A DNA stretch of 49,991 bases from Bacillota bacterium (GCA_021768705.1 JAETUG010000018.1:1-49991); one strand, 5' to 3'. Positions 34,274-43,200 are shown, counted from the stretch's first letter. The notes: generated from the sequence alone by a model not told the origin. A program made the numbers and translations.

Positions 34274-37200
34274 TTACTTTTTTTCACGCCTTTTTACCCA
34301 CACCAAATGATATACTGTCGTGCCAGTCAAAATAATTCCCAATAAGAAAACAAATGTAACCGGCGATGGTGTACTGTCTCCCGTTTTCGGAATATCAGCA
34401 TCATCGAAACCGTCATTGGCAGTTTCATCCACAATGTCAATATTGTCAGGGGAAACAAAACCATCCGTGTTATTAGGGGTTTCTATCGTGCCGGATGTTT
34501 CCGCATCATTGGATATCTTTTCTTCGTCAGGCATTTCCAAATTACCAGGAATGTCCAAAGTATTGGATGTTTCCGGTTTGTCAGATGTTTCCAAATTGTC
34601 GGAAATCTCCGGTTTGTCAGTTGTTTCCAAATCATCGGGAATTTCCGGTCTGTTTGGTTTGTTGGGCCTGTTGGGTCTATTGGGTGTATCGGGGGTTTCC
34701 GGTTCGTCAGGATCTTCTGGTTCAGGCATATTCTTTATTGTCACAGATGGATTTCCCTCCCTCACTTCCAAAGGCGTGGAATCCATCTGGTATCCTTTCG
34801 GTGCAGCTATTTCTTTCAGCCAATATGTCTGGCCTTTCATAAGCCCTTCGAATACAATCTTGCCGTCTTCGTTGCTGGTATCAGATTTCAAAAGAATTAG
34901 GCCACCATTTTCGTTTTTTGCATACAGTCCAATCTCCGCCCCCTGCAAGGGTATTGTTTCATCATCACCAGTTACCTTCGATACCGTCAGTTTCCATGTA
35001 TCCACTGTCGGCACGGCAACAGATGTACGGAAATCTTCTGTAAGCATGGCCGTTGTACCATCCGGCAGTGTTACCGTTGCATTTTTCCCTTCTTCAGCGG
35101 GTATTTCTACCGTCATTATCCCCTTGTCCGGCAATCTCAAATAATACGTAGTCCCTCGGCGCATACCACGGAAGATGACTGTCCCATCTGCAGATACCTC
35201 TGCTTCCGCAGCAGGAACCGGATCATCTTTTCCGGTAGGGTCGGTCGTAAATAACTGTACCTTCGTTCCCACAGCCGGAATGCCCAATTGATTTAACAGG
35301 CGGAACATGATATCAGTCGTGTGTGCCTCGTTCGTCAATGCCAGCTTAAGCTCAGATTTTGCCGCACCTGCCGTGATCAAAATACCTTTATCTGTCGCTT
35401 CCGCGCCCTCTGGCAGCTCTGTCCAGCCAATCTTGCTGCCATAGCCTGGAAGGCTTTCTGTTTCTACCAGCTCATACTTCGCATTCGGGCTTACCTTAAA
35501 AGTAAGCTTGCCTTCCTCGTCAGTTATTCCCTGTGCGAAGGGAATACCTCTCGCATTGTTTTCAACGTCCCACTGGTACAGTGTAAATGTCACGCCGGCA
35601 AGCGGATCCTTTGTTTCACTGTCTGTTTTGGCAATTACGATGCTCGCTTTTCTAGCGGCAACGCCGCCACCTCCGCCACCTCCGCCGCCAACGGACGCAC
35701 TATTTTGTTGTTCGCCGCCCAGAAGGACAGTACCGCCCTCAAAACGGACACTATTGCTGTAACCGCCTTGCTCACGCTGAAGCATATCCGCCATATATGT
35801 CAGAACATACGCATCCCTGCTGTCGGCGTCAATCGGAAGTTCCACCGTAAAGCTGTTTGTCTCCGGATCATACCCCGTGACCTTCAAAGGCTGGCCTTCC
35901 CCAATTTTCGTATAACTGGGTTTTTGGTCTTTGTCTGCTGTCGTTCCAGACAATTCTGCTTTGTAAAAACGCAGCGTATCCATATCCAGTTGGAGCCGCT
36001 TGTCTAATGTATCCATAAGGGTGGGTTCCTTCGGAAGGGCAAGGTGGAAAGGATTGATCAGCACTTCATACTGGATAAGTTCCTGCTTGTTATCCACTTC
36101 GCTGCTCTTCACTAACCCATGATTTGTAAACTTTTGCGTCACGCTATGGGTAACCTCCGCAAATGTTACTTCATCCGCCTTGCCGTTCATATGGATACTG
36201 TTGTTTACTACAACTTCCTTGTTGCCGCTGCTGAAGCCCAGAGTTTCTGGGTCAACCTTTGTTTCAAAAAATACACTCGTTTTTTCGGTAACCGTACCCA
36301 GTTTTATTGTTAGTTCCTGCCCTGGTACATCTGCCGTGGCATCAGTTATTTCTGGCACAGTTTTGAAAGAATCTTCTATATAAGACAAACCATCAGGCAG
36401 TCTATCTGTCAAGACTACATCTTCCATAAGAAGCCCTGCTTCATCCACCTCAACCTCCCATTTCATTACGCCATTGGCATAATCATATACTGGCGGTTTC
36501 TTGGACAATACTGTTGCGTTGACCTCTGCCGTACTCTCTGCATCTACTTTGTTTGTAGTTGAGCCGATTACCATATCTTCTGTGGAAATGACATTTGTAA
36601 ACGGTGTTTTTCCCGTGTTATTGGCAAAAATACAAGGGTCACATACTTTTGTGATATAGTTTAGCGTAATGGTTTTCGTACCGATTTTTCCAACCTCAAT
36701 GGTAATCATTTGATTTTCATATGCCAGAGTAACTTGGTCCTCTGTAGGCTCCTTGCCATCGATCAAAACAGCAATGCCATCTACGCCACCTACCAGTTCC
36801 AGTCCGCTGGAATGTCCCTCGACTGTGCATTTTTCGCCGATGTTGAGATCATCTGTAAATATACCGCTCTTGAGATATGCCTTGTGCGGGTTAATATCCA
36901 CCGTCCAATTGATCGTACGGGTTGATGAATTGTAACCGCCGTTTGTTTTCACCAGCGTAGATGTATCAGACGATCCACTTCCACTGTCGCTGCCAACAGC
37001 CGTAGTAACATGGGGTGTTTCGTATCCCTCCCCATTGTACCGGAATGCAAACCATGCCTTATTGTCTCCAAGGTTTGTACCACTGTCATACATTTCTTCT
37101 GGGACATGTGTCCGATAAGTAATCGTGACAGGATCTCCACTTGCTATGATTGGCGAAACGGTAAAGCTGTTCTCCTCATTGGACACAGACACAGCTTTCG

Positions 37201-38548
37201 TTGCTGTCCCATCGACTTTCACCGAACCTGCCACCAACGTACTGCCCTTGGGAAGCTGGTCGTGAAGCGTCAACTCATTATCTTCCGTAAACGTAAATCC
37301 ATTCAGCTGAAACGTAACCGTCCAATCGGTAGTAGAGCCGTTACCGGGATCACGGGTCGTTTCACCCTCTTTTGTCAGCCATGTGGGCTGGGGAATCGTT
37401 ACGGTATCGCTGCTGCCGATGTTCAATCTGTTTCCCTCTGCAAACAGTTCTGCAGCATTTATAATTTTCTTGCCGCTATCTTTCCCCGGCAAAAGAAGAT
37501 CGTCATTGATAGCGGTTTCATATGTAATTTTTATCGGCTGTGCGGGGCTGCCCACCGTGGACTCCACCGCATTGAATTTTGTACCGCCAAATGTCAAGAT
37601 TGTTTTGCCGTCCTCTGACGTATCTACGATCACATAAGCTTCCGTATCTGTTGAAATATTATCTCCGGGAGCATAGACCGTAACAGATTGACCACCTATC
37701 TTTACGCTGTCCTCGACATAGCTGTGCAAAGAGGTATCAATGGTATCCTGCAGCTCAAAGGGGGCGTCCATACCAACCTCATCGGCTTCTGTGGGATTTT
37801 GCCATGGTGTATAATTAATCGTCCATGTAATTGTTTTATTCTCAAACACACCGTTCTTATCGATCTTTGCCTTCGCCGTTACCGGCTCATTTTCTGCATA
37901 ACCGAACGTAACCTGCTCGCCATTTTCAAATTTCATGGCGTATAGATTACTGTGTCCCTCCAAAGGCTCCTCATCCTCCGGCGGCTCGTCAGCACGGTTA
38001 CAGTTTAGATAAAAATAGGCGTTTTCAATGCTCCCGTAGTCTGATAAAACCGTTCCATTTCCGTCTTTCCTTCCGTCAAACATGATCCAGACTCGTTCGC
38101 CATCCGCATAAATCATTCCAAACTGTTCTATCCCGCTTTCACTTTCTATGGTCAGGGGTGAGCCATCCTGCAAATTGGGCAATTCCAAATGCGGGGATAT
38201 GTCCAGATAGTATTTGGTTCCTGCCGTAATCTCCTTACACTGTTCCTCTGTGATTTCATATGTATAACGCAGAGCCAGCTTCCTGTCCGCTTCGATTAAG
38301 TCATTATCTTGGACCGTGTCTCCCTGCGTCCCCTCTTCATCAGCATAATGGAGCGTAATTTCATCTATGGTAGCAAAATTTGAAAATTTTTTGCCTCCGT
38401 CCGATGCCACCGCCAATGTCGGAAGGAATCCCACCAGTATGCAAAGGCATAAAAAAAGTGCAGTTAGCCTTGCTCCATGACCTCTTTGACGGGACCCCCT
38501 TTTCCGAAACCGCCTGTTCCTAGGGTAGGCACAATGAAATATCCTCAT
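34274..38548 (-). CDS. Large cell-wall-anchored adhesin with SpaA/Cna-B-type domains
   Basis: 1424 residues. A signal peptide with a long basic N-region ends near AVA (about 47). About five repeated beta-sandwich modules follow (WTINYTPW, WTVTFQLNGFTF, INWTVDINPHKAYL, MKWEVEVDEAGLLME, QYEVLINPFHLALP), like the isopeptide adhesin domains of Gram-positive surface proteins. A run of nine glycines (954-962) leads to SpaA/Cna-B-like domains with Lys and Glu candidates for isopeptide bonds (IVIAKTDSETKDPLAGVTF; VSKVTGDDETIPLQGAEIGL; TYWLKEIAAPKGYQM). A Pro/Asn/Glu-rich wall-spanning stalk precedes the sortase signal IPKTGD (from 1386), a membrane helix and KRREKK. Ligand unknown; no sortase lies in the window. 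The ATG at 38548 follows GGAGG by seven bases. Confidence 0.88.
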   Translation of the reverse strand: MRIFHCAYPRNRRFRKRGSRQRGHGARLTALFLCLCILVGFLPTLAVASDGGKKFSNFATIDEITLHYADEEGTQGDTVQDNDLIEADRKLALRYTYEITEEQCKEITAGTKYYLDISPHLELPNLQDGSPLTIESESGIEQFGMIYADGERVWIMFDGRKDGNGTVLSDYGSIENAYFYLNCNRADEPPEDEEPLEGHSNLYAMKFENGEQVTFGYAENEPVTAKAKIDKNGVFENKTITWTINYTPWQNPTEADEVGMDAPFELQDTIDTSLHSYVEDSVKIGGQSVTVYAPGDNISTDTEAYVIVDTSEDGKTILTFGGTKFNAVESTVGSPAQPIKITYETAINDDLLLPGKDSGKKIINAAELFAEGNRLNIGSSDTVTIPQPTWLTKEGETTRDPGNGSTTDWTVTFQLNGFTFTEDNELTLHDQLPKGSTLVAGSVKVDGTATKAVSVSNEENSFTVSPIIASGDPVTITYRTHVPEEMYDSGTNLGDNKAWFAFRYNGEGYETPHVTTAVGSDSGSGSSDTSTLVKTNGGYNSSTRTINWTVDINPHKAYLKSGIFTDDLNIGEKCTVEGHSSGLELVGGVDGIAVLIDGKEPTEDQVTLAYENQMITIEVGKIGTKTITLNYITKVCDPCIFANNTGKTPFTNVISTEDMVIGSTTNKVDAESTAEVNATVLSKKPPVYDYANGVMKWEVEVDEAGLLMEDVVLTDRLPDGLSYIEDSFKTVPEITDATADVPGQELTIKLGTVTEKTSVFFETKVDPETLGFSSGNKEVVVNNSIHMNGKADEVTFAEVTHSVTQKFTNHGLVKSSEVDNKQELIQYEVLINPFHLALPKEPTLMDTLDKRLQLDMDTLRFYKAELSGTTADKDQKPSYTKIGEGQPLKVTGYDPETNSFTVELPIDADSRDAYVLTYMADMLQREQGGYSNSVRFEGGTVLLGGEQQNSASVGGGGGGGGGVAARKASIVIAKTDSETKDPLAGVTFTLYQWDVENNARGIPFAQGITDEEGKLTFKVSPNAKYELVETESLPGYGSKIGWTELPEGAEATDKGILITAGAAKSELKLALTNEAHTTDIMFRLLNQLGIPAVGTKVQLFTTDPTGKDDPVPAAEAEVSADGTVIFRGMRRGTTYYLRLPDKGIMTVEIPAEEGKNATVTLPDGTTAMLTEDFRTSVAVPTVDTWKLTVSKVTGDDETIPLQGAEIGLYAKNENGGLILLKSDTSNEDGKIVFEGLMKGQTYWLKEIAAPKGYQMDSTPLEVREGNPSVTIKNMPEPEDPDEPETPDTPNRPNRPNKPNRPEIPDDLETTDKPEISDNLETSDKPETSNTLDIPGNLEMPDEEKISNDAETSGTIETPNNTDGFVSPDNIDIVDETANDGFDDADIPKTGDSTPSPVTFVFLLGIILTGTTVYHLVWVKRREKK
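35663..35689 (-). repeat. Nine-glycine codon run in the adhesin gene
   Basis: Nine consecutive Gly codons of GGN type containing two direct copies of GGAGGTGGC. They join the N-terminal adhesive modules to the SpaA-like and anchor part. The repeat is prone to slippage; in-frame changes would alter linker length and out-of-frame changes would unanchor the protein. Confidence 0.8.
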
Positions 38549-38606
38549 TCCAAATCCTCCGCTTCTTTTACAAAACACTAAATAACTTTTAACCATAATT
38601 TTATCA

Positions 38607-38631
38607 TAAAAAGCCCTCTAAAATCTAGAGG
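38607..38631 (-). terminator. Terminator-like hairpin in the adhesin leader
   Basis: Minus-strand CCTCTA / TAGAGG stem with a GATTT loop, followed by GCTTTTT, about 60 bases before the adhesin ATG. A stronger terminator for the tRNA already lies upstream (38691-38720), so this one may be an attenuator or a back-up terminator. I could not place a convincing promoter between the two. Confidence 0.55.
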
Positions 38632-38690
38632 ACTAAGTTACATTTTTACTTTACACTTCAGTGTTCATATAAACGTTTTTGTTGATTGCC

Positions 38691-38720
38691 AAAAAGAAAA
38701 AACCCTTGAAAAATCAAGGG
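38691..38720 (-). terminator. Terminator after tRNA-Thr(GGT)
   Basis: Minus-strand CCCTTGA / TCAAGGG stem with a 4-base loop followed by a long U-rich run. Ends the sigH-tRNA transcript. Confidence 0.85.
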
Positions 38721-38728
38721 CTTCTGTA

Positions 38729-38801
38729 AGCTGCTAACGGGACTTGAACCCGTGACCTCCGCCTTACCAAGGCGACGCTCTACCGACTGAGCCATAGCAG
38801 C
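38729..38801 (-). tRNA. tRNA-Thr(GGT)
   Basis: 73 nt with a perfect GCTGCTA / TAGCAGC acceptor stem, U discriminator, anticodon loop TTGGTAA giving GGT, and TTCAAGT T-loop. CCA is not encoded. It lies 34 bases downstream of sigH on the same strand. Confidence 0.96.
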
Positions 38802-38835
38802 AAAGGTCTGATGTGATATCAGCCTATATATGATA

Positions 38836-39495
38836 TCACATACCTTCTGCACCGTCAAGGTTTTTTTCTTCCAGAAATTTCTCCAATTTTTTCTTGACCC
38901 GCTGCAGGGCATTATCAATGGATTTTTCTGGTTTGTCCAATACATGGGCGATCTCAAAATAGCTTCTGCCCTGCAAATACAGCACCAATACTCTCGTTTC
39001 AAAGCTGCTCAGATTTTTCACCATCTGATTTTCCAAAAAACTTTTATTTTCCTGCCCAATCAGCAAAGCCTCGGGGTTTAGCAATGCGCTGCTGCTGCTC
39101 TGCAAAAAGTCCATGTATGTCTGTTCGGATTCTTCCTCATAAACAGGTTTATTCAAAGAAACATAAGAATTCAAGGGCTGATGCTTCTGTCTGGTGGCCG
39201 CTTTAATGGCAGTAATCATCTGACGGTTTACACAAAGCTCCGCAAAGCTGCGGAAGGAAGCATTCTTCTCTTCATTATAATCCCTTACGGCTTTATACAG
39301 ACCGATCATCCCTTCCTGGATGATATCCTCGTTGTCTGCGCCGATCAGAAAATAAGCTCTGGATTTGGCCCGCACCAGAGATTTAAATTTATCCAGCAGA
39401 TATTCCTGTGCCGCATCATCGCCATTTTGGGCCATCAGCACCAGTTCTTCGTCCTTCTTCTGTTGGTAGTTCTGTTCTTTCGTTGTTTCTGCCAT
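38836..39495 (-). CDS. sigH: RNA polymerase sigma factor SigH (Spo0H-like)
   Basis: 219 residues, sigma-70 family. Region 2 includes NEDIIQEGMIGLYKAVRDYNEEKNASF (core and -10 binding) and region 4 FETRVLVLYLQGRSYFEIAHVLDKPEKSIDNALQRV (helix-turn-helix for -35). SigH drives early sporulation genes in Firmicutes. The ATG at 39495 gives MAETTKEQNY and follows GGAG; a longer ORF reading extends into the upstream gene and is rejected. Identity is supported by the rae1-rlmB-mrnC-cysS context. Confidence 0.92.
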   Translation of the reverse strand: MAETTKEQNYQQKKDEELVLMAQNGDDAAQEYLLDKFKSLVRAKSRAYFLIGADNEDIIQEGMIGLYKAVRDYNEEKNASFRSFAELCVNRQMITAIKAATRQKHQPLNSYVSLNKPVYEEESEQTYMDFLQSSSSALLNPEALLIGQENKSFLENQMVKNLSSFETRVLVLYLQGRSYFEIAHVLDKPEKSIDNALQRVKKKLEKFLEEKNLDGAEGM

Positions 39496-39517
39496 ATACT
39501 TTTTTCTCCGTTGTTGA

Positions 39518-40036
39518 TTATTTCTTTCGCCGCAGGGCTTCGAACCATGCCAGCGATTCCTCATCCAGATGATCTGCCAAAATATTATTTTTCGGCGGTC
39601 TGTTTTCAATAAATTTCTCCCGCAGCTCTGTTTCCACAGCCTGCACTTCCATCCGAAGCTCCCTTGCGGTCATTCTTGTTGCACCCTGACCGTAAATAAT
39701 GAGCTGTTCCAAGCCATCCCCTGTGGCAACACGTACTTTATAATGCTTCGGCAAAGAGGTCACCACCCGCTCGATATAATGATCGGCGGTCTCAGCTTCC
39801 TTGGTATATACAACGTATATATTGTTGTATTCGTATACGGTACCGATGTTGCCTTTTACCAGATAGCCGTCGAATACCAGAATAATGGTGGCCTTACTGG
39901 TGCCTTTATAGTTTGAGAGGATATCCATCAGCCGCTGACGGGCGCTTTCCAGGCTAACGTCCTCTACCAGTTCTTTTAATTCATCCCATGCGTGGATAAT
40001 ATTATAGCCATCCACCAACAAAAACTCTTTCGCCAA
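39518..40036 (-). CDS. rae1: NYN-domain ribosome-associated endoribonuclease (Rae1/YacP family)
   Basis: 172 residues. The PIN/NYN nuclease signature LLVDGYNIIHAW (Asp9) opens the protein, followed by VFDGYLVKG, acidic DHYIERVV and VATGDGLEQLI. B. subtilis Rae1 enters the ribosomal A-site and cleaves mRNA. It starts with TTG at 40036, six bases after a G-rich ribosome site. Between rlmB and sigH, as in B. subtilis-type order. Confidence 0.9.
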   Translation of the reverse strand: MAKEFLLVDGYNIIHAWDELKELVEDVSLESARQRLMDILSNYKGTSKATIILVFDGYLVKGNIGTVYEYNNIYVVYTKEAETADHYIERVVTSLPKHYKVRVATGDGLEQLIIYGQGATRMTARELRMEVQAVETELREKFIENRPPKNNILADHLDEESLAWFEALRRKK

Positions 40037-40088
40037 CAGATTCCCCCCTTTCCTTGCTTAAACCCTCGGGGCGTTGCCCCCAAAGTCT

Positions 40089-40859
40089 TTATTTCATATA
40101 ATTTCTCTGTCTCACGACTTCGTACATCAATAAAGCTGCAGCTACAGAAGCATTCAGGGAAGAAATTTTGCCATACATAGGGATAGATGCTGTAAAATCA
40201 CAATTTTCCTTCACCAATCTGCTGACGCCTTCCCCCTCGCTGCCAATCACCAGACCGATAGGTCCTTTCAGGTTCGTATCGAAATGATCCGCTTCGCCCA
40301 TATCCGCACAGGCAAACCACAGTCCCGCTTTTTTCAGATATTCCATGGTTTTCACAATATTTGTGACACGGGCCACAGGCATATATTCAATGGCACCGGC
40401 GGAGGTTTTGCCTACCGTTGCGTTTAAGCCTACAGAACGGCGTTTGGGAATAATCACCCCATGGGCACCGGCACATTCCGCTGTCCGCAGGATCGCCCCC
40501 AGGTTATGCGGATCTGTGATACCGTCCAGCAAGATAATAAAAGGATCTTCCCCACGTTCTCTGGCAACCGCCAAAATATCATCCACATCCACATAATCAT
40601 GGGCAGAAACCAAAGCAATCACGCCTTGGTGATTCTTCGTCTGGGAAATCTCATCCAGCTTTTGACGGCTTGTCTCCTGAATAACAACGCCTTTCTCCGC
40701 CGCCTGTGCCACAATGCGCTTGATGGTGCCCTCCACATTGCCCTTCTGCACCAGCAGCTTTTCAATGTCTCTTCCGCTTCTCAGCACTTCCAGCACAGCG
40801 TTTCTACCTTCCAGCTGGTTTTCATTAAATTCTCTTTCCTGTTTTTTTTCTCTCTCCAA
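40089..40859 (-). CDS. rlmB: 23S rRNA 2'-O-ribose methyltransferase RlmB-like (SpoU/SPOUT)
   Basis: 256 residues. The N-terminal substrate-binding domain includes GRNAVLEVLRSGRDIEKLLV. The SPOUT knot motifs are LLDGITDPHNLGAILRTAECAG, IGLVIGSEGEGVSRLV and IPMYGKISSLNASVAAALLMYEV. It should methylate a guanosine ribose in 23S rRNA. TTG start at 40859 after AGGAGG; the next gene upstream (mrnC) is separated by a hairpin-rich spacer. Confidence 0.94.
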   Translation of the reverse strand: MEREKKQEREFNENQLEGRNAVLEVLRSGRDIEKLLVQKGNVEGTIKRIVAQAAEKGVVIQETSRQKLDEISQTKNHQGVIALVSAHDYVDVDDILAVARERGEDPFIILLDGITDPHNLGAILRTAECAGAHGVIIPKRRSVGLNATVGKTSAGAIEYMPVARVTNIVKTMEYLKKAGLWFACADMGEADHFDTNLKGPIGLVIGSEGEGVSRLVKENCDFTASIPMYGKISSLNASVAAALLMYEVVRQRNYMK

Positions 40860-40890
40860 AAGAGGCCCTCCTAGCTGTTTTTACCATAAA

Positions 40891-41009
40891 AGCGGAGAAA
40901 ACGCCGCTGAATGGACGCACAGTGCAGGCTTGTCTGTAGAAGTGCGTACTTCAGAGGGCATTTGCTTAGCAAATGTACCGAAAAACCGTAGGTTTTGAGG
41001 TCCTCCGCT
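40891..41009. repeat. Multi-hairpin intergenic element between rlmB and mrnC
   Basis: Outer inverted repeat AGCGGAG (40891-40897) / CTCCGCT (41003-41009) encloses successive hairpins GAAGT/ACTTC (40939-40952), CATTTGC/GCAAATG (40959-40975) and AAAACC/GGTTTT (40982-40996). CCGCTGAA occurs directly repeated at 40904 and 41005. It has no coding potential and resembles the hairpin modules near cysS. A separate imperfect hairpin AGCCGAAGGG / CCCCTCGGCT (about 41036-41074) follows mrnC and may terminate it weakly. Confidence 0.6.
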
Positions 41010-41079
41010 GAAATTTATCATTATTACACCATAAGCCGAGGGGAAAATTTTCTTTCTTCCCTTCGGCTTTGTTTTGCAG

Positions 41080-41505
41080 TTACTTGTCCAATTTTTTCGC
41101 CATTCCAAGCCTGAAAAGCTCCACAGCTCTTACCTTTTCCCCCTTCAGGTAAAGGTAGCCAAAGAGGGCTTCCAGCCCTGTCGCATGGCGATAATCCATT
41201 AAATCGGCATTTTTCGGCACTGTGAAGGATTTTGCATTGCGTCCTCTGCGGAATACGCCTTCCTCCTCCTCAGTCAATGCGTCCTTGATGCGGTAATACA
41301 TCTCCGCCTGGGCCTTTGCATTGACCATATCCCGTGCCTTTTTATGCAGCTTATTTACCGGAGCATTGCCATCAGTCAAAACCGTCAGCCGCACCAGCAC
41401 CTCAAACACCGCATCGCCGATATGTGCCAGAGCAAGGGAGGAATATTCCCGTGGGTCAATCTCTCCCTGCCCGCCTAATACTAAATCAAGTTCTTTCAGA
41501 TCCAT
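41080..41505 (-). CDS. mrnC: Mini-ribonuclease III
   Basis: 141 residues. An RNase III catalytic domain without a dsRNA-binding domain; matures 23S rRNA ends in Firmicutes. Signature LALAHIGDAVFEVLVR holds the catalytic acidic residues, with KARDMVNAKAQAEMYY, RRGRNAKSFTVPKNADLMDYRHATGLEALFGYLYL following. Three-base gap to the cysS stop and a poor ribosome site suggest translational coupling to cysS. Confidence 0.95.
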   Translation of the reverse strand: MDLKELDLVLGGQGEIDPREYSSLALAHIGDAVFEVLVRLTVLTDGNAPVNKLHKKARDMVNAKAQAEMYYRIKDALTEEEEGVFRRGRNAKSFTVPKNADLMDYRHATGLEALFGYLYLKGEKVRAVELFRLGMAKKLDK

Positions 41506-41508
41506 AGC

Positions 41509-42921
41509 TTAGCCTCTGAACCACTGTACACCCTGACGAGTATCTTTAATGGTAATGCCCATAGCAGCCAATTCATCACGGATAGCGTCAGCCTTTGCAA
41601 AGTCTTTCGCTTTCTTTGCTTCCGCTCTCTGGGCGATCAATGCTTCGATCTTCGCTACTTCTTCATCGGAAACAGTTTCTTCCTTCAGCTCCGCTACTCC
41701 CAGAACGCCGCACAGGTGATCCAGCATATCCTGAATCTTCATTGCGAATTCTTTAGATGCACCGGCTTTGATCTCGATATTAGAGAAACGAACCAGTTCA
41801 TAGATGGCAGAAACCGCATCCGCAGTATTAAAGTCATCATCCATAGCCGCTTCAAACTGATCTTTGTAGCCGTTCAGTTCTGCTTCTTTTGCTGTTTCTT
41901 CTGCTGTCATTTTTGTATCGGCAGCATTTGCAATATAGAAGTTCAGTTCTTTTCTTGCATTTTTGATTCTTTCCAGACCATTCTGGCAAGCCTTCATCAG
42001 TTCATCACTGAAATTGATGGGGCTTCTGTAATGGCCGTTCAGAATAAAGAAACGAATGACTTCATAAGGGAAATGTTTTGCGATATCTCTTACTGTGAAG
42101 AAATTGCCCAAAGATTTGGACATTTTTTCGTTATCCACAGTGATGAAGCCATTGTGCAGCCAATATCTTGCGAATGTGCAGCCATTTGCCGCTTCAGACT
42201 GGGCAATCTCGTTTTCATGGTGAGGGAAGATCAGGTCTTCGCCGCCGGCATGGATATCAAAGGTATCCCCCAGATAACGCTTGGACATAACAGAACATTC
42301 AATATGCCAACCGGGTCTGCCTTCGCCCCAAGGGGAAGTCCAGCTGGGTTCGCCTTCTTTTTTCGGTTTCCACAAAACAAAGTCTGTAGAATTTCTCTTT
42401 GCATCATCAATGGTAACACGTTCAGATGCGCCGGCAATCAGTTCATCCAGATTTTTTCTGGAAAGCTTGCCATATTCGGGGAATTTTTTTGTATCATAGT
42501 AAACAGTCCCCTTATCTTCATAAGCAAAGCCCTTGTCGATCAGTGTTTGTACCATCTCAATGATACCGTCCATTTCCTGTGTCGGACGGGGATGCACTGT
42601 TGCTCTCTTTACATTCAGACCGTCTGCATCACGGAAGGCCTCTTCAATATATTTATTGGAGATTTCAGCCATAGTTTTGCCTTCTTTATTGGCTCTGTTG
42701 ATAATCTTATCGTCAACGTCTGTAAAGTTCTGAACATATGTTACATCATAGCCTTTGTATTCCAGATAACGTCTTACGGTATCGAATACAACGTAGGGTC
42801 TGGCATTACCGATGTGGATATAGTCATACACGGTAGGACCGCAAACGTACATTTTTACTTTGCCTTCCTCCATGGGTACAAATTCTTCCTTCTGTCTTGT
42901 CATTGTATTATATAATTTCAT
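41509..42921 (-). CDS. cysS: Cysteinyl-tRNA synthetase
   Basis: 470 residues. Class I synthetase with zinc: YVCGPTVYDYIHIGNARPY (Cys ligand and HIGN), HIECSVMSKRYLGDTFDIHAGG with ECS and HENEIAQSEA as further zinc ligands, and KMSKSLGNFFTV. The ATG at 42921 is the usual MKLYNTM start; a GTG nine bases upstream (42930) has a slightly better spaced ribosome site and cannot be excluded. Downstream of cysE in the same direction, across a spacer with inverted hairpin modules. Confidence 0.95.
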   Translation of the reverse strand: MKLYNTMTRQKEEFVPMEEGKVKMYVCGPTVYDYIHIGNARPYVVFDTVRRYLEYKGYDVTYVQNFTDVDDKIINRANKEGKTMAEISNKYIEEAFRDADGLNVKRATVHPRPTQEMDGIIEMVQTLIDKGFAYEDKGTVYYDTKKFPEYGKLSRKNLDELIAGASERVTIDDAKRNSTDFVLWKPKKEGEPSWTSPWGEGRPGWHIECSVMSKRYLGDTFDIHAGGEDLIFPHHENEIAQSEAANGCTFARYWLHNGFITVDNEKMSKSLGNFFTVRDIAKHFPYEVIRFFILNGHYRSPINFSDELMKACQNGLERIKNARKELNFYIANAADTKMTAEETAKEAELNGYKDQFEAAMDDDFNTADAVSAIYELVRFSNIEIKAGASKEFAMKIQDMLDHLCGVLGVAELKEETVSDEEVAKIEALIAQRAEAKKAKDFAKADAIRDELAAMGITIKDTRQGVQWFRG

Positions 42922-42947
42922 GGGATTCACACCTTTCCTTTCTAAGA

Positions 42948-43021
42948 CCTTGAGGGCTCTGCCCTCAATTCACCCGGCAGGGGCTCGCCCCTGCACCCAT
43001 CATGCAAAACTTCGTTTTGCA
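42948..43021. repeat. Three-hairpin module, copy A (cysE-cysS spacer)
   Basis: Three consecutive palindromes: CTTGAGGGC/GCCCTCAA (42948-42968), GCAGGGG/CCCCTGC (42977-42994) and TGCAAAAC/GTTTTGCA (43003-43021). Copy B lies inverted at 43124-43200. The outermost 21 bases of A and the reverse complement of B agree at 20 positions; hairpins two and three match in layout rather than sequence. Confidence 0.7.
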
Positions 43022-43123
43022 GAGGATGTATTAGCTTATAACAGAAATTTTCCTATATTAGAGTATATCACAAAATATTATTTTCTGCCGTAAAATTCTG
43101 TGAAGTCTCAATATTTTCTTTCC

Positions 43124-43200
43124 TGCAAAAGCATATGCTTTTGCAAATCAGGTCGAGGGGGTGACCCCCTCATAGGAGTTTGAGGGCAAAGCCCTCAAGG
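43124..43200. repeat. Three-hairpin module, copy B (inverted)
   Basis: A 22-base perfect palindrome with TGCAAAAGCAT half-sites (43124-43145), GAGGGGG/CCCCCTC (43155-43171) and TTGAGGGC/GCCCTCAA (43180-43200). With copy A it bounds an AT-rich core (about 43022-43123), giving a miniature-element-like layout of about 250 bp right after the cysE stop. Confidence 0.7.

Noticed and set aside
34274-38548. Integrated mobile element around the adhesin
   Set aside because: Although next to a tRNA gene, I find no integrase, transposase or duplicated tRNA 3' end at the other side, so insertion through an att site is not supported.
43124-43145. CRISPR array from repeated palindromes near cysS
   Set aside because: The palindromes differ from each other, are not regularly spaced and have no cas genes nearby.
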